A stretch of DNA of 64,000 bases, from assembly GCF_017591435.1 (NCBI RefSeq), contig NC_059269.1:2489973-2553972 (forward strand). Reading direction: 5' to 3'. The notes beneath the pieces were generated by a model, which made no database searches, was not told where the DNA came from, and saw only the letters and a list, made by a program, of their open reading frames with translations. The DNA is from Portunus trituberculatus. Taxonomy: Eukaryota; Arthropoda; Malacostraca; Decapoda; Portunidae. Both the position numbers and the translations under genes were made by a program. Below are positions 31,870-42,319 of this stretch, piece after piece. Positions within the stretch are counted from its first letter, which is position 1, and every line of letters starts with the position of its first letter.

Positions 31870-34700
31870 CAAATGCCTTGACACCTCCCTTAACTTTTTC
31901 TACATTAACTTCTGCAACATTCACAATCTTAGATCTAATTTTCAATCTGTGAAACACCAGCTCTCCTCTACTAAACCTCATCTTTTCCTTACCGAAACAC
32001 AGCTGTCTGAGGCAACTAACAGTAGCCCCTTCTCTGTTCTCTCCTACATTATCTATTCTCATTTTCGTTTCAAAGCTGGATGTTGCATCTTTGTATGTAA
32101 TGACTTAACTTGCTCTTGTGCCCACGCTCTTGAACCTTCATCATCTGGCTTTGACTCAACAGTTACACAAACTTAATTAATCTGTGCTGTCTATCCCTCC
32201 CCTAACTCCTCTGACTATAGTAAATTCTTTGACTAATTAACTTCCAAAGTGGAGCACATTCTGTCCCTCTACCCTTTTGCAGAGATTTCCATTCTTGGAG
32301 ATTTCAATGTTCACCACCAGCTTTGGCTTTCATCTCCTTTCACTGACTGTCACGGTGAACTAGCCTTCAACATTGCTATCCTCCATGACCTAGAACAACT
32401 GATACAGCATCCTACTCATATTCCTGACCATCTTGAGACATGCCCAACATTCTTGATCTCTTTCTTATCTCTAATTCTTCTGCTTATGCTGTCACCCTTT
32501 CATCTTTATTGGGCTCCTCTGATCATAGTCTCATTTCTGTATCTTTTCTCCAATCCCTCCACAGGATCCCCCAAAGCAAAGGTGCCTCTGGCATTTTGCC
32601 TCTGCCAGTTGAGGGGACCTGAGGAGATATTATGCAGATTTTCCCTGGAATGATTACTGCTTTTGTGTCAGAGACCCATCTCTTTGTGCTGAATGCAAAA
32701 CAGAGGTGACAGTACCTGTCATGAAGGTGAACATTCCTCATTCTTTTTCTCAAACTAAACCTTCTAAACCTTGGTTTAACCCAGCCTGTTCTCATGCCAT
32801 ACATGATAGAGAGGTTGCCCACAAAAGGAACTTGAGATTTCCATCTCCTGAATCTCACGCACTTTATATCTCTGCCCGGAATCATGCCAAGTCTGTTCTT
32901 CAGCTTGCCAAACACTCTTTCATAAGTAGAAAATTTCAAAATCTTTCAAACTCAAACTCCCCTCGACACTTCTGGCATCTAGCCAAAAACATCTCAAATA
33001 ACTTCACTTCATCTTTCCCTCATCCTGATGGCACCACCGCCATCTCTTCTGTCTGTAAAACTGAACTATTCTCTAAAACCTTTGCTTACAACTCCACCTT
33101 GGATGATTCTGAGCTTGTCCCTCCCTCTCCTCCTCCCTCTGACTATTTCGTGTCTACAATTAAAATTCTTTGTAATGATGTTTTCCATGCCCTTGCTGGT
33201 CTAAACCCTCGGAAGGCTTTTGGACCTGATGGTGTCCCTCCTGTTGTTCTTAAAAACTGTGCTTCTGTGCTTGCACCTTGCCTGGCCAAATTCTTCCAAC
33301 TTTGTCTATCGACTTCTACCTTTCCTTCCTGCTGTAAGTTTACCTACATTCAGTCTGTTCCTAAAAAGGGTGACCGTTCTAATAACTCAAACTACTGTCC
33401 TACAGCTTTAATCTCTTGCTTGTCTAAAGTTTTTGAGTCTATCCTCAATAGGAAGATTCTAAAACATTTGTCACTTCACAATCTTCTATCTGATCGCCAG
33501 TATGGCTTCTATCAAGGTCACTCTCCTGGTGATCTTCTGGTTTTCCTTACTGAGTCTTGGTCATCCTCTTTTAGAGATTTTGGTGAAACTTTTGCGGTAG
33601 TGTTAGACATATCAAAAGCTTTTGATAAAGTCTGGCACAAAGGTTTGATTTCAAAACTTTATCTCAAGTTTTCTTTCCGACCATTGTATTGCTGCTGTGG
33701 TAGACGGCCACTGTTCTTCTCCTTCATCTATTAATAGTGGTGTTCCTCAGGGTTCTGTCCTGTCACCCACTCTCTTTCTCCTATTCATTAATGACCTTCT
33801 TAACCAAACTTCTTGCCCAATCCACTCTTACATTCTTTCAGAATTGACCAACCCTTCAGGAAGTCAACAGATCACGTAGGGACTCCACAGAACGCCTGAC
33901 TTCTGATCTTTCTAAGATTTCCGATTGGGGCAGAGATTAGTTAGTAGTGTTCAATGCCTCAAAAAATTCAATTCCTCCATCTACCAACATGACAACTATC
34001 ACCTCTTTTTCAATGATACTCAACTGTCTCCCTCTTCCACAGTGAATATCCTCGGTCTGTCCTTTACTCATAATCTTAACTGGAAACTTCACATCTCATC
34101 TCTTGCTAAAACAGCTTTATGAAGTTAGGCGTTCTGAGGCATCTCTGCCAGTTTTTCTCGCCCCTCCAACTGCTTACTCTACATAAGGGCCTTATCCGAC
34201 CCTGTATGGAGTACTCTTCACTTGTTTGAGGGGGGTTCCAGTCACACAGTTTTACTAGATAGGGTGGAATCAAAAGCTTTTCATCTCATCAACTCCCTTC
34301 CTTTGACTAGCTGTCTTCAGCTTCTCTCTCACTGCTGAAATGTTGCATCTCTCTCTATCTTTTATCGTTATTTTCATACTAATTGTTCTACTGATCTTGC
34401 TAACTGTATACCTCCTCTCCTCCTACAGCCTTGCTGCACAAGGCTTTCTTCTTCCTCTCATCCCTATTCTGTCCAACTCTCTAACACAAGAGTTAACCAG
34501 TACTCACAATCATTTATACCTTTCACTGATAAACTCTGGAACTCCCCTCCCTGCATCTGTATTCCGACTTCCTATGACTTATCTTCTTTTAAGAGGGAGG
34601 TATCGAGGCATTTGCTCCCTAATTTTGGCTGATGCTTTTCTTCTTTGTAGAGAACTAGCACAAGTGGGCCTTTTTTTTAATCTTTTCTTTTTTTGCCCTT
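31870..34700 (+). pseudogene. LINE C copy 1 ORF2 (endonuclease-RT), catalytic box deleted
   Basis: Jockey-like ORF2 on the plus strand. Endonuclease: INFCNIHNLRSNFQSVKHQL (31906), LFLTETQLSEA (31982), ISILGDFNVHHQLWLSSP (32286), LLGSSDHSLISVS (32500). RT frame 32706-33734 (342 codons): NPRKAFGPDGVPPVVLKN, SVPKKGDRSNNSNYCPTALI, LSDRQYGFYQGHSPGDLLVF, VVLDISKAFDKVWHKGLISK. After a frameshift comes SGVPQGSVLSPTLFLLFIND (33730), but the YADD box that follows in other copies is missing. The text jumps from CPIHSY to later sequence near 33828. The thumb continues (LGLSFTHNLNWKLHISSLAK) to about 34690. It is therefore dead as an RT. Confidence 0.85.
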
Positions 34701-34964
34701 GGTCGGCTCTTTTCCCTTCATAAAAAAGGGTCTTGGAGAGGGAGGTAATACATGTGACAGAGGGGAGAAGGGGAGGCAAGAATTCGAGGTCCAGCTGTCT
34801 ACCAATGATATGTTTGTTTGTTTGTTTATTTCTTGTTGTCTTCTCTTCTTGAAGTTTCTGATTCTAATCCTCGTCAATTTATGCCTGTGAAGGGAATTCA
34901 TATAAGTTGGACATTCACCTTTGTCGGACCAACCTTTCCCCCTATTAGTCCGAATTAGCAAGGG
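34701..34964. other. LINE C 3' flank and unassigned sequence
   Basis: Contains a GTTT run near 34811-34825 and an ATTAGTCCGAATT block near 34945. No gene seen. Confidence 0.4.
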
Positions 34965-35130
34965 TCAACAGTATAAGTCTATTCGCTGACAATGCTAAAA
35001 TCATGAAGCTATGAACTAAGACTTAACCAAAATACATGAATAGTCATCAAGGTGGAACATGGAGTTTAATGCCAAGAAATGCATTGTGATGGCAATAGGT
35101 ACAAATGCGAGAAGAGCAGAAGGAAACTAC
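34965..35130 (+). pseudogene. LINE A copy 6, RT catalytic region (left part)
   Basis: A FADNAKIM-type catalytic box (from CTATTCGCTGACAATGC, 34979) and WNMEFNAKKCIVMAIGTNAR are followed by GNY just before TA at 35131-35132. This is RT between motif C and the thumb. The continuation lies 6.5 kb away at 41629, across the nested transposons. Confidence 0.75.
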
Positions 35131-35492
35131 TACAGTAATACTCCGCTTAACAAACGTTCGTCTAACGAATTTCTGGTTTAATGTACTATATAAAGTTAGA
35201 CCAAAAAGTCTGCATGACGTACAACCACATCCATTTTAGCAAATTTTCTGGGTTTGAATTTGCCAAGTGAGGGACTGAACACGGCAGCTTTGCTGTGATT
35301 GTCTGGCTCTCTGCCTGTCTTTAGTGCTCCTGGAGCTGGATCCAAGATTCTTTAACAACCTCAGAGCAACCTACTGCCGCGAAATGGCTTCTGTGAACGC
35401 TTGGAGGGACGGTGACGAGGTTGCTCTGAGGTTGCTGGGAACACCACCTCTGGAGGTGGTACTACTGTCTTATACAGTAATACTCCGCTTAA

Positions 35493-36545
35493 CCCCTAGC
35501 CGGCGGCAGTGGACGTTGGCTGTCTCCTAAAATGTGAATCGTCTATATATAGCTTCTGCCGCCTACTGGTGTGCAGCATAAATTTAGTTACACCGCATTT
35601 TGTTACGTTTTGACAGCATCTTTATATAGACTCTACCGCAATTTTGCGCCGTGTTTACAAGTTTCTCAAATCAAACTTTAGGCTTTAAAGTGAAATTTCT
35701 TTATATGTTTACTAGGATAATGGAGTCACTCACACCCACATTAAAAAATGTGTCCAGGACTTGTGACCTGGATGTGGTTTCCCTCCACCCTCCCAATTTT
35801 TCCCTTCCTCCTCTTTTCCTCACCGACCTTGGCAGCATATTTGTTTGTTTCACAAACCAGATGTTCAATCATAGTATCATCTAGAAAAGCCAAAAATATG
35901 TCCAATGGGTTTTGGGGGTTTTCCAAAACCACTTTCACACCTGAGTCTCCAGTGAAAGGCAATCGATCTCTACTAACAGGAGAATGACCCATCCACCCAA
36001 GTGGAACACTGCCATCATGGTCACTAGCTTCAGCATCTGACAGGCTGTCATCTGCTTCCTCTGCAATGTTAAGTTGTGACTCATCTACACTAGCAGAGTC
36101 ATCATCATCACTCCTGATGCACTTCCTGCATCACTGCTAATATCATCCATAAACTCATCATCTAAATCATGCGCTAGAATCAGCTGTAAATCCTCATCAG
36201 TGATTCTCCTCCTTGTAGGAAGCATGGTTGTGCCTAAAATTCCCAAATATGTCCAAGAAATAATACTATATTGGTGGAATGACAGGCAGACAGGAGCACT
36301 CCACCCTGCCTGAAAGCTGGGAACAGAGTGTGGTATGAGTGTGAGAAGTCACGTACACCAAGGCCACTCTTGAGTTGCCAGTTATCATTTTTGTGGCTCG
36401 GGGGCACTCACACGTGGCCGTCTATATATAGTCGATGCTTAGAAATACAAGGGATAAATTTTGGAGACGAGTCTATATATAGTCACCCCGCAAATTTTTG
36501 ATACAATCATGACTGTCTATATATAGTTCCACCGCCGGCTAAGGG
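35493..36545 (-). mobile_element. piggyBac P3, 1053-bp internally deleted element
   Basis: Terminal repeats CCCCTAGCCGGCGG (35493) and, inverted, CCCTTAGCCGGCGG (ending 36545). Exact TTAA flanks are at 35489-35492 and 36546-36549. The TTAA belongs to the T2 terminal repeat (CGCTTAACAAACG), which is restored on excision. Subterminal CTATATATAG motifs recur near both ends (35544, 36420, 36471, 36514). Confidence 0.92.
35741..36225 (-). pseudogene. P3 piggyBac transposase N-terminus
   Basis: From ATG 36225 on the minus strand: MLPTRRRITDEDLQLILAHD, then acidic DDEFMDDISSD, one frameshift near 36110, and SLSDAEASDHDGSVPLGW. The conserved start of the piggyBac domain follows (FTGDSGVKVVLENPQNPLDI then FLAFLDDTMIEHLVCETNKY). 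It stops before the catalytic core; all three catalytic Asp residues are absent. In intact relatives this region precedes the RNase H-like fold. Confidence 0.8.
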
Positions 36546-36885
36546 TTAACAAACGTTCGTTTAACAAATTTCAAGTTTAACGTACTATATAAAGTTAGAC
36601 CAAAAATCCGCATAACATACAACCACATCCGTTTTAGCTAATTTTCTGGGTTTGAATTTGCCAGTTGAGGGACCGAACGTGTTAGTTTCGCTGTGATTGG
36701 CTGGCTCCCCGCCTCTGTCTCTAGCGCTCCTGAAGCTGGATCCAAGATTCTTTAACGTCAGAGCAACCTCTTGCAGCGAAATAGCATCCATCAACGCTTG
36801 GAGGGACGGTGACAAGGCTGCTTTCAGGTTGCTCTGAGGTTGCTGGGAACACCACCTCTGGAGGTGGTGTTACTGTCTTATATAT

Positions 36886-37576
36886 GCATTTATGTTCACA
36901 AAACAACATTTCTATTAGCTTTTTACAAACTTTGCCCTAAAAAAGGATTGTTTTGTAATGCCTAAAGTGAAATCTTACATGGAATACCAAAAAATAAAGC
37001 AGAGATGAGATGAGCCACAGACGAAGCGGGAGACTTGCAGCCACTCGGCCGCTTCTTCTTCTTCTTGTGACCCTTTTGCTTGCGTGTTACTTTCATCATG
37101 ATGTTTATGTTTTCACTCCTCTCTTGCCTGCTACAATGGATATCATATCTTAGTATTCATGTACGCTCATGCCACAAGGATAACCTTGACTCCGTGGCAC
37201 TGAGTGATAGTGAATTACTAATGAAATACCACGGTATTTCATTAATAATTCACTATCACTCAGTGCCATGGAGTCAAGGTTATCCTCGTGCCATGAGCAT
37301 ATATGAATACTAAGATATGATATCCATTATAGCAGGCAATAGAGGAGTGGAAACAAATATCATGGGGAAAGACAACAGGCAGGCTAAAAGGGTCACAAGA
37401 AGAAGAAAAAGCTGCTGAGTCGCCACGAGTCTCCAGCTTCGTCTGTGACTCATCTAATCTCTGATTTATTTTTTTGGTATTTCATATAAGATTTCACTTT
37501 ATGCATTACAAAATAATCCTTTCTTGGGAGCAAGGTTTGTAAAAAGCTAATAGAAATGTTTTGTGAACATAAATGC
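36886..37576. repeat. 691-bp palindrome in inner T2
   Basis: Arms 36886-37230 and 37233-37576 are reverse complements around a 2-base centre (AC, 37231-37232) inside GAAATACC..GGTATTTC. The outer edges pair GCATTTATGTTCACAAAAC with its complement near 37560. Arms differ by scattered substitutions and small compensating indels. Confidence 0.88.
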
Positions 37577-37889
37577 GAGAATGTGAGAGAATTTGTACGT
37601 AGCTCCTCTAACTTCCAATGACTCATATGACATCATAAAAGTAGTGGTAAACCGGTGGCCCAATATGCTGCCAAACGTATATATAATTTTTTATTTTTTA
37701 ACCCATGTGGTATGTTGGGGACCAGCCCAGAATGCATCCCCCCTATTTCCATTATTTCCTATGGGAAAATTACGTCAGCTTAACTTAAGAATTTTTGCAC
37801 TATGAACAGCTTTGACACCCCCCTATCCTGTTCGTTATGCGGAGAATTACTGTATATGCATATATGTACACAAAACAACATTTCTATTA

Positions 37890-38494
37890 TCTTTTTACAA
37901 GCCTTGCCCCCAAGAAAGGATTGTTTTGTAATGCATAAAGTGAAATCTTACATGAAATACCAAAAAATAAAGCAGAGATGATGAGATCGGCCACAGACGG
38001 CGGAGACTCCAGCGACTTGGCAGCTTCTTCTTCTTATGACCTTTCTATCTTGGCGTGTTGTCTTTCACTCCTCTATTTCCTGCTATAATGGATATCATAT
38101 AGTATTCATATATGCTCATGCCATGAGGATAACCTGGACTCTGTGGCACTGAGTGATAGTGAATTACTAATGAAATACCGTGGTATTTCATTAGTAATTC
38201 TCTATCACTTAGTGCCACGGAGTCCAGGTTATCCTCATGGCATGAGCGTATATGAATACTAAGATATGATATCACATTATAGCAGGCAATAAAGGAGTGA
38301 AATCAAATTTAATATCGTGGTGAAAGACAACACGCCAAGCTAAAAAGGTCACAAGAAGAAGAAGAAGCGGCCAAGTCGCCGGAGTCTCCGCCGTCTGTGG
38401 CTGATCTCATCATCTTTGCTTTATTTATTTTTGGTATTTCATGTAAGATTTCACTTTATGCATTACAAAACAATCCTTTCTTGGTTTGTAAAGT

Positions 38495-38498
<4 letters not shown>
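37890..38498. repeat. Approx. 600-bp palindrome in outer T2
   Basis: Same arm sequence as the inner copy, centre GT at 38180-38181. Left arm from about 37890 (TTTTTACAAGCCTTG), right arm to about 38490 where it has a short deletion (TTCTTGGTTTGTAAAG). It runs into (TA)n. Confidence 0.85.

Positions 38499-38577
<79 letters not shown>
38499..38577. repeat. (TA)n microsatellite
   Basis: TA tract of about 79 bp between the outer T2 palindrome and T4. The T4 TA target lies within it. Confidence 0.95.
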
Positions 38578-38580
<3 letters not shown>

Positions 38581-39509
38581 TAAGGTCTCGGTTTAAGTCA
38601 GAGTTACGTTCCTGAAACATGATGTAAGTCGATTTTGTACATAACCTGAGTTTCCGTACATTTCAAAGCATATTATCGAGTTTTCAACCAATCATTGTTT
38701 ATGGTCATTCAGGTAAGTTAAAGGTTATATTTTTATATTATTTACAAATATGTAGGAACATGAAACACAACCTTGTTTTTGTTGTTGATTAGGGCTATGA
38801 ACGCAAAGGACTGCAGGTTGCCGAGAGAGGTGGACACCTGATGCCGCCAGGAGGGTGGGCAGGTCGAATGTTGTGACTCCCAGGGCGGACAGCTGGGAGC
38901 GTAGTGTAGTGCGGTGGGAGTAGAAGCGTGGGCAGCGGGGCACGAAATGCAATAGGGATCAGCAGACAGGCGCAGACAGTGCAAGTCAGCTGCGAGTGTC
39001 ATGTGGCCCAGGCAAAGGCTCCGGAGTTGTTATTGTTGTGATGGGTGTGCGAGCCCTCAAGGTCGTCAACCTCCTCGTTGTCATGGTAACGGGCTTCCCA
39101 TTTTCTTCTTCCCTCCCTCACACACAGCTGCTGCCTCCCTTCTCATGTCTTTTAATTATGTCCTCTTTTTCTTGTACCATAATGGTTTTCCTTTTCTTAG
39201 CATCACTGCTGTCACTAAGAAGTTTTCTCTTTGGTGCCATTGAGCAAGATACTAAGAACTTGAGTCAGTAAACGCAGAAGTAGGATAACACTCTTGCCAG
39301 GGGCGATGGTGTGGTGGAACTGAAGCAGGGTGTTATTGTATTCAAGCGTGAGGCGGGCAGTGTGGCGGGCAACCACCAAGAATAATAATAAATCCTGCAC
39401 TTTACGATTTATGAATTTTCAATTTTTTAATCTTAAATTGCCTTATAGTGGACTGACGTAACTACGAGTTTGACGTAACTCGAGACCGACGTAACCTGGG
39501 ACTTTACTG
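38578..39509. mobile_element. Tigger-like T4, 932 bp
   Basis: Ends CAGTAAGGTCTCGGTTTAAG (38578) and, inverted, CAGTAAAGTCCCAGGTTACG (from 39509), with TA on both sides. On the minus strand a transposase N-terminus starts at ATG 39240: MAPKRKLLSDSSDAKKRKTI and MVQEKEDIIKRHEKGG, a CENP-B-type HTH. The catalytic domain is missing and partly replaced by an unrelated LINE 3' fragment at 38790-39005. Confidence 0.8.
38790..39005 (-). pseudogene. Fragment of another LINE ORF2 C-terminus inside T4
   Basis: Minus-strand frames encode DPYCISCPA, HFVPRCPRFYSHRTTLRSQL and TTFDLPTLLAASGV. The C..C...H....C pattern with CPRF and R..L is the zinc-knuckle end of many non-LTR ORF2 proteins. It is not related to LINE A, B or C C-termini in this window. 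Confidence 0.55.
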
Positions 39510-39515
39510 TATATA

Positions 39516-40574
39516 CAGGCAACCCCCGCTTAACGAAGGGGTTACATTCCTAAAAAACACTTCGTTAAGCAATACTTCGTTAAGTGAACCGATTATAACA
39601 CGTTTAACTTCTGATTTAAACTTCCATTGAGAGTAAGCAAAGCGAGAGTGCATCATAGTACAGTAAAAGGTTTAATGAAAGTAAAAATTATGAAGTTAAA
39701 CATTTAGGTAGTTTAATTTGTCATTATAATGTACACTAATGTATGTATGTAAGTAATTTTATAATGTTGATGATTTTAACTTCATGAAGGGAGGGAGAGT
39801 GAAACGGGAAATACACTAACCGGCAACCTGTGGAATGTAAACAAAATGCACATCATGGTACCGCATACAAAACTTATGTACCACATTTCCACAAGGCTTT
39901 CCATTTTATCCATTGTAGAGTCACGAGTTCAGGTGGTTCTTTTAGCTTTCAAGGAAGATGCGGTCTCACCAGCCTTCTTAATAGAGTCTGATGACTTGAA
40001 AATAGTAGACAGTAGATGGAGTCAAGATGGTGGCAAGCAATGTTATTAGTTTTCTGGCCTCTCTCTTGTCTGTGAATAATACCCAGCTTCACTTCGAGAG
40101 TAAGACACTTCCTGGTCTTCTTAGGAATGTTAGGCCACATTGCAGGGCGTTTTGGTGGTAAGTTGAACTAGGGAAGATGAGCTGGTGGTGACGCTGTTAT
40201 GCTTTGACTGGGGAGTGAGTGGTGCACGTGATCTTGATCTTGATCTTGATGCTACAGGTGATGCAGAATTTCTTCTGAGTCAGGCCTTTGTATTGGCAGC
40301 GGCTGTGTTGTCCACGAAAGGCTTGATCTTGATCTTTATTCTACAGGTGTCTCAGGATTTCTCCTGAGGCAGGCCTTAGTACCAGCAGCTCCTGGTGTAC
40401 TGAAAAGCCTGTCAGCTTGCATGATACGGTGGGGCTTTCAAATTTGGAAAAAATTACCTGGATAAAATTTTGTTAAAGCGAGTTTGGTGTTCGTTAAACG
40501 AGCAGATGGTAGTAAAACGAAACCTTCGTTGTAGCGAAATTTCGTTGTGTGAACCTTTGTTAAACGGGAGTTGC

Positions 40575-40577
<3 letters not shown>
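39516..40577. mobile_element. Tigger-like T3, full-length deleted element, 1062 bp
   Basis: Ends CAGGCAACCCCCGCTTAACG (39516) and, inverted, CAGGCAACTCCCGTTTAACA (from 40577), with TA at 39514-39515 and 40578-40579. The minus-strand N-terminal transposase remnant IPKKTRKCLTLEVKLGII lies near 40130. It is collinear with 17748-18510. A duplicated TTGATCTTGATCTTGAT segment lies near 40232. No catalytic domain. Confidence 0.85.

Positions 40578-40652
<75 letters not shown>
40578..40652. repeat. (TA)n microsatellite
   Basis: A 75-bp TA tract after T3, before outer T2 right-end sequence resumes with TTTTTTTTCTTTAACCCATG. Confidence 0.95.
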
Positions 40653-40655
<3 letters not shown>

Positions 40656-40801
40656 TTTTCTTTAACCCATGTTGGGGAACCAGCCCAGAAAGCATCCCCC
40701 CCTATTTCCATTATTTCCTATGGGAAAATTACGTCCGCTTAACAAATTTCCGCTCTACGAACAGCTTTGACACCCCCCTATCCTGTTCGTTAAGTGGAGT
40801 A

Positions 40802-41618
40802 CAGTAAAAGTCCTTAAATCCGGAACCTTATAATCCGGAAATCCTTATAATCTGGAAAATCTGAAAGGCTGAGTTAAATATGTAAAAAGTAAGAAATAAT
40901 AGTAATAAATATATAATAATAATAGCCGAAACCGAACATGTCATCACCGACACCGAATGTGCCGACTCAACATCCTGCCAACCACCGTCCACCATTGCAT
41001 TCTGCCACGTAGGATCACGTCTCGTCTGTCACCACCACAAAGTCGACCACATGTGTGCCAAACTACTGTTATCATGGCTTCAGCAAACCCTCTTGGCCTC
41101 CAAACAAAGCCAGTGAAAAAGAGAAAACATACAACCCTAACCATAAGTATTGTGGACTGTATACATATTATGTGGGATACAGTACAGTACAATCACTCGA
41201 ACTTCTTAGTATATGTGGATGGTGGAATAGCCTACGTAAAATAGTGAAATCACCTACACAAATACAAGTTGACAAGTAGGAAAAGAGCAATCATCACATA
41301 TGGGCCACCATAATGGTTGGAAAGGCCCATGCCACTTCCCCGATAGTCTGGCAAATCTTCAAAAAAAAAAAAAGCCTACGTAAATCTTGTGTGGTGTGGT
41401 GAGGAAGTACACAGTGGACTGGTGGCAGTAGCAATCCCTGTAAGATGTTATGACAGTACTACAAAGAGATATAGCAAGTTGGGGTTAGTTTAGTGGGGTT
41501 TACATAGTACCCTCAAGATTTTAATCTTACTTTCAGCCTTACTATCTTACAATCCAGAAAATCCTAGAACCCGGAATGCCTGAACCCCCATGACTTCCGG
41601 ATTTCAGGACTTTTACTG
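40802..41618. mobile_element. Tigger-like T5, 817 bp, inserted in the T2 terminal repeat
   Basis: Ends CAGTAAAAGTCCTTAAATCC (40802) and, inverted, CAGTAAAAGTCCTGAAATCC (from 41618), flanked by TA (40800-40801 and 41619-41620). It splits the outer T2 end GGAGTATTACTG at its TA. A plus-strand frame from ATG 41074 (MASANPLGLQTKPVKKRKHT, TLTISI) is a jerky/Tigger-type transposase N-terminus. Nothing catalytic follows. The 95-codon open frame 40957-41244 is this remnant read with an upstream alternative start. Confidence 0.85.
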
Positions 41619-41628
41619 TATTACTGTA

Positions 41629-42310
41629 TTTGTTGAGTACAGAGAAAATAAGCATAAGAAAAAAAGGTAAAAGACCTGGGAGTAACTGTCTCAAACAATC
41701 TGACATTTAGCAAGCACGTAAACAAGATCACTGGAGAAACATATAATCTAGTGAGAAACATCAAGATGGCCTTCAACTACATAGATGAAAAGATGATAAA
41801 AAACTGATAACATTTATGATATGGTCAAGATTGGAATATGCATCCTTAGTGTGGTCACCAAATCTACCTAAAAAAGATATTAGGAAACTGGAAAGGATTC
41901 GGAGCGCTGCTACAAAAATTTCTACAAGTCTAAAATGGATATATTTATGAAGAGAGGTTGAAAAATGCAGTTTTTGATGACACTAGAAAAAAGGAAGGAA
42001 AAGAGGTGATCTGATAGCACTATACAGAATATTAGAAGGTTTGGAAAAGGTGGAGAAGGATGACCTCGTGTACCTGAAAATAGGCACTAGTGGACATAAA
42101 AAGAAATCAAAAAGGCATATATACAGAAGGGACATCAAGAAGCACACTTTTCCTTATAGAAGTAAAGCAGCATGGAATGAGCTTACTGATAGATTGTGTG
42201 TCAAAACAATCCTCAAATTTAAGAAAAACTTTGATAAAAGTAGATATGAAGATGGGATAGCATGAGCCTAGTGTGGCTTTTGTCCTGCATCTTACAACTA
42301 GGTAAATACA
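41629..42310 (+). pseudogene. LINE A copy 6, thumb and 3' tail (right part)
   Basis: Resumes directly after TA (41627-41628) with STEKISIRKKGKRPGSNC in shifted frames. It then shows NKITGETYNLVRNIKMAFNY, RKLERIRSAATKI, LEKVEKDDLVYLKIGTSGH and SRYEDGIA (42265), and ends with a tail unit ACAACTAGGTAAATACA at 42293-42309. Joined to 34965-35130 it forms one ordinary LINE A 3' region. Confidence 0.8.
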
Positions 42311-42319
42311 AGATCAAAA

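Larger units (their letters stand above)
35475..37852. mobile_element. Inner T2 element with both ends, TA duplication
   Basis: CAGTAATACTCCGCTTAA (35475) to GGAGAATTACTG (ending 37852), flanked by TA (35473-35474 and 37853-37854). Outer T2 sequence CTGTCTTATA continues as TATGCATATATG after it. Without piggyBac P3 and its extra TTAA it is about 1.32 kb. It contains a CACCACCTCTGGAGGTGGTG mini-hairpin (36848-36870) and the large palindrome at 36886-37576. Confidence 0.8.
35133..41626. mobile_element. Outer T2 element (Tigger-like, palindromic) containing a nest of other transposons
   Basis: Left end CAGTAATACTCCGCTTAAC at 35133 after TA (35131-35132). Right end TTACTG at 41621-41626 before TA (41627-41628), where LINE A copy 6 resumes. 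Its own sequence is 35133-35474, 37853-38498, 40653-40801 and 41621-41626. Inserted into it are a second T2 (35475-37852), T4, T3 and T5, each at TA. The right-hand part keeps TTTAACCCATG..., CCTATTTCCATTATTTCC and CTATCCTGTTCG as in the inner T2. No transposase is recognisable. Confidence 0.75.

Noticed and set aside
32706..33734. 342-codon frame as a host gene
   Set aside because: It carries RT motifs (GPDGVPP, KAFDKVWH) and is collinear with LINE C copies at 49010-50082 and 52287-52928.
36886..38498. CRISPR array or satellite
   Set aside because: The repetition is two long palindromes with transposon ends, not short direct repeats with unique spacers.
40470..40742. Tyr-Ile repeat proteins over TA tracts (also 18459-18681 and 38397-38615)
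   Set aside because: These are translations of (TA)n microsatellites with no start context or flanking domain.
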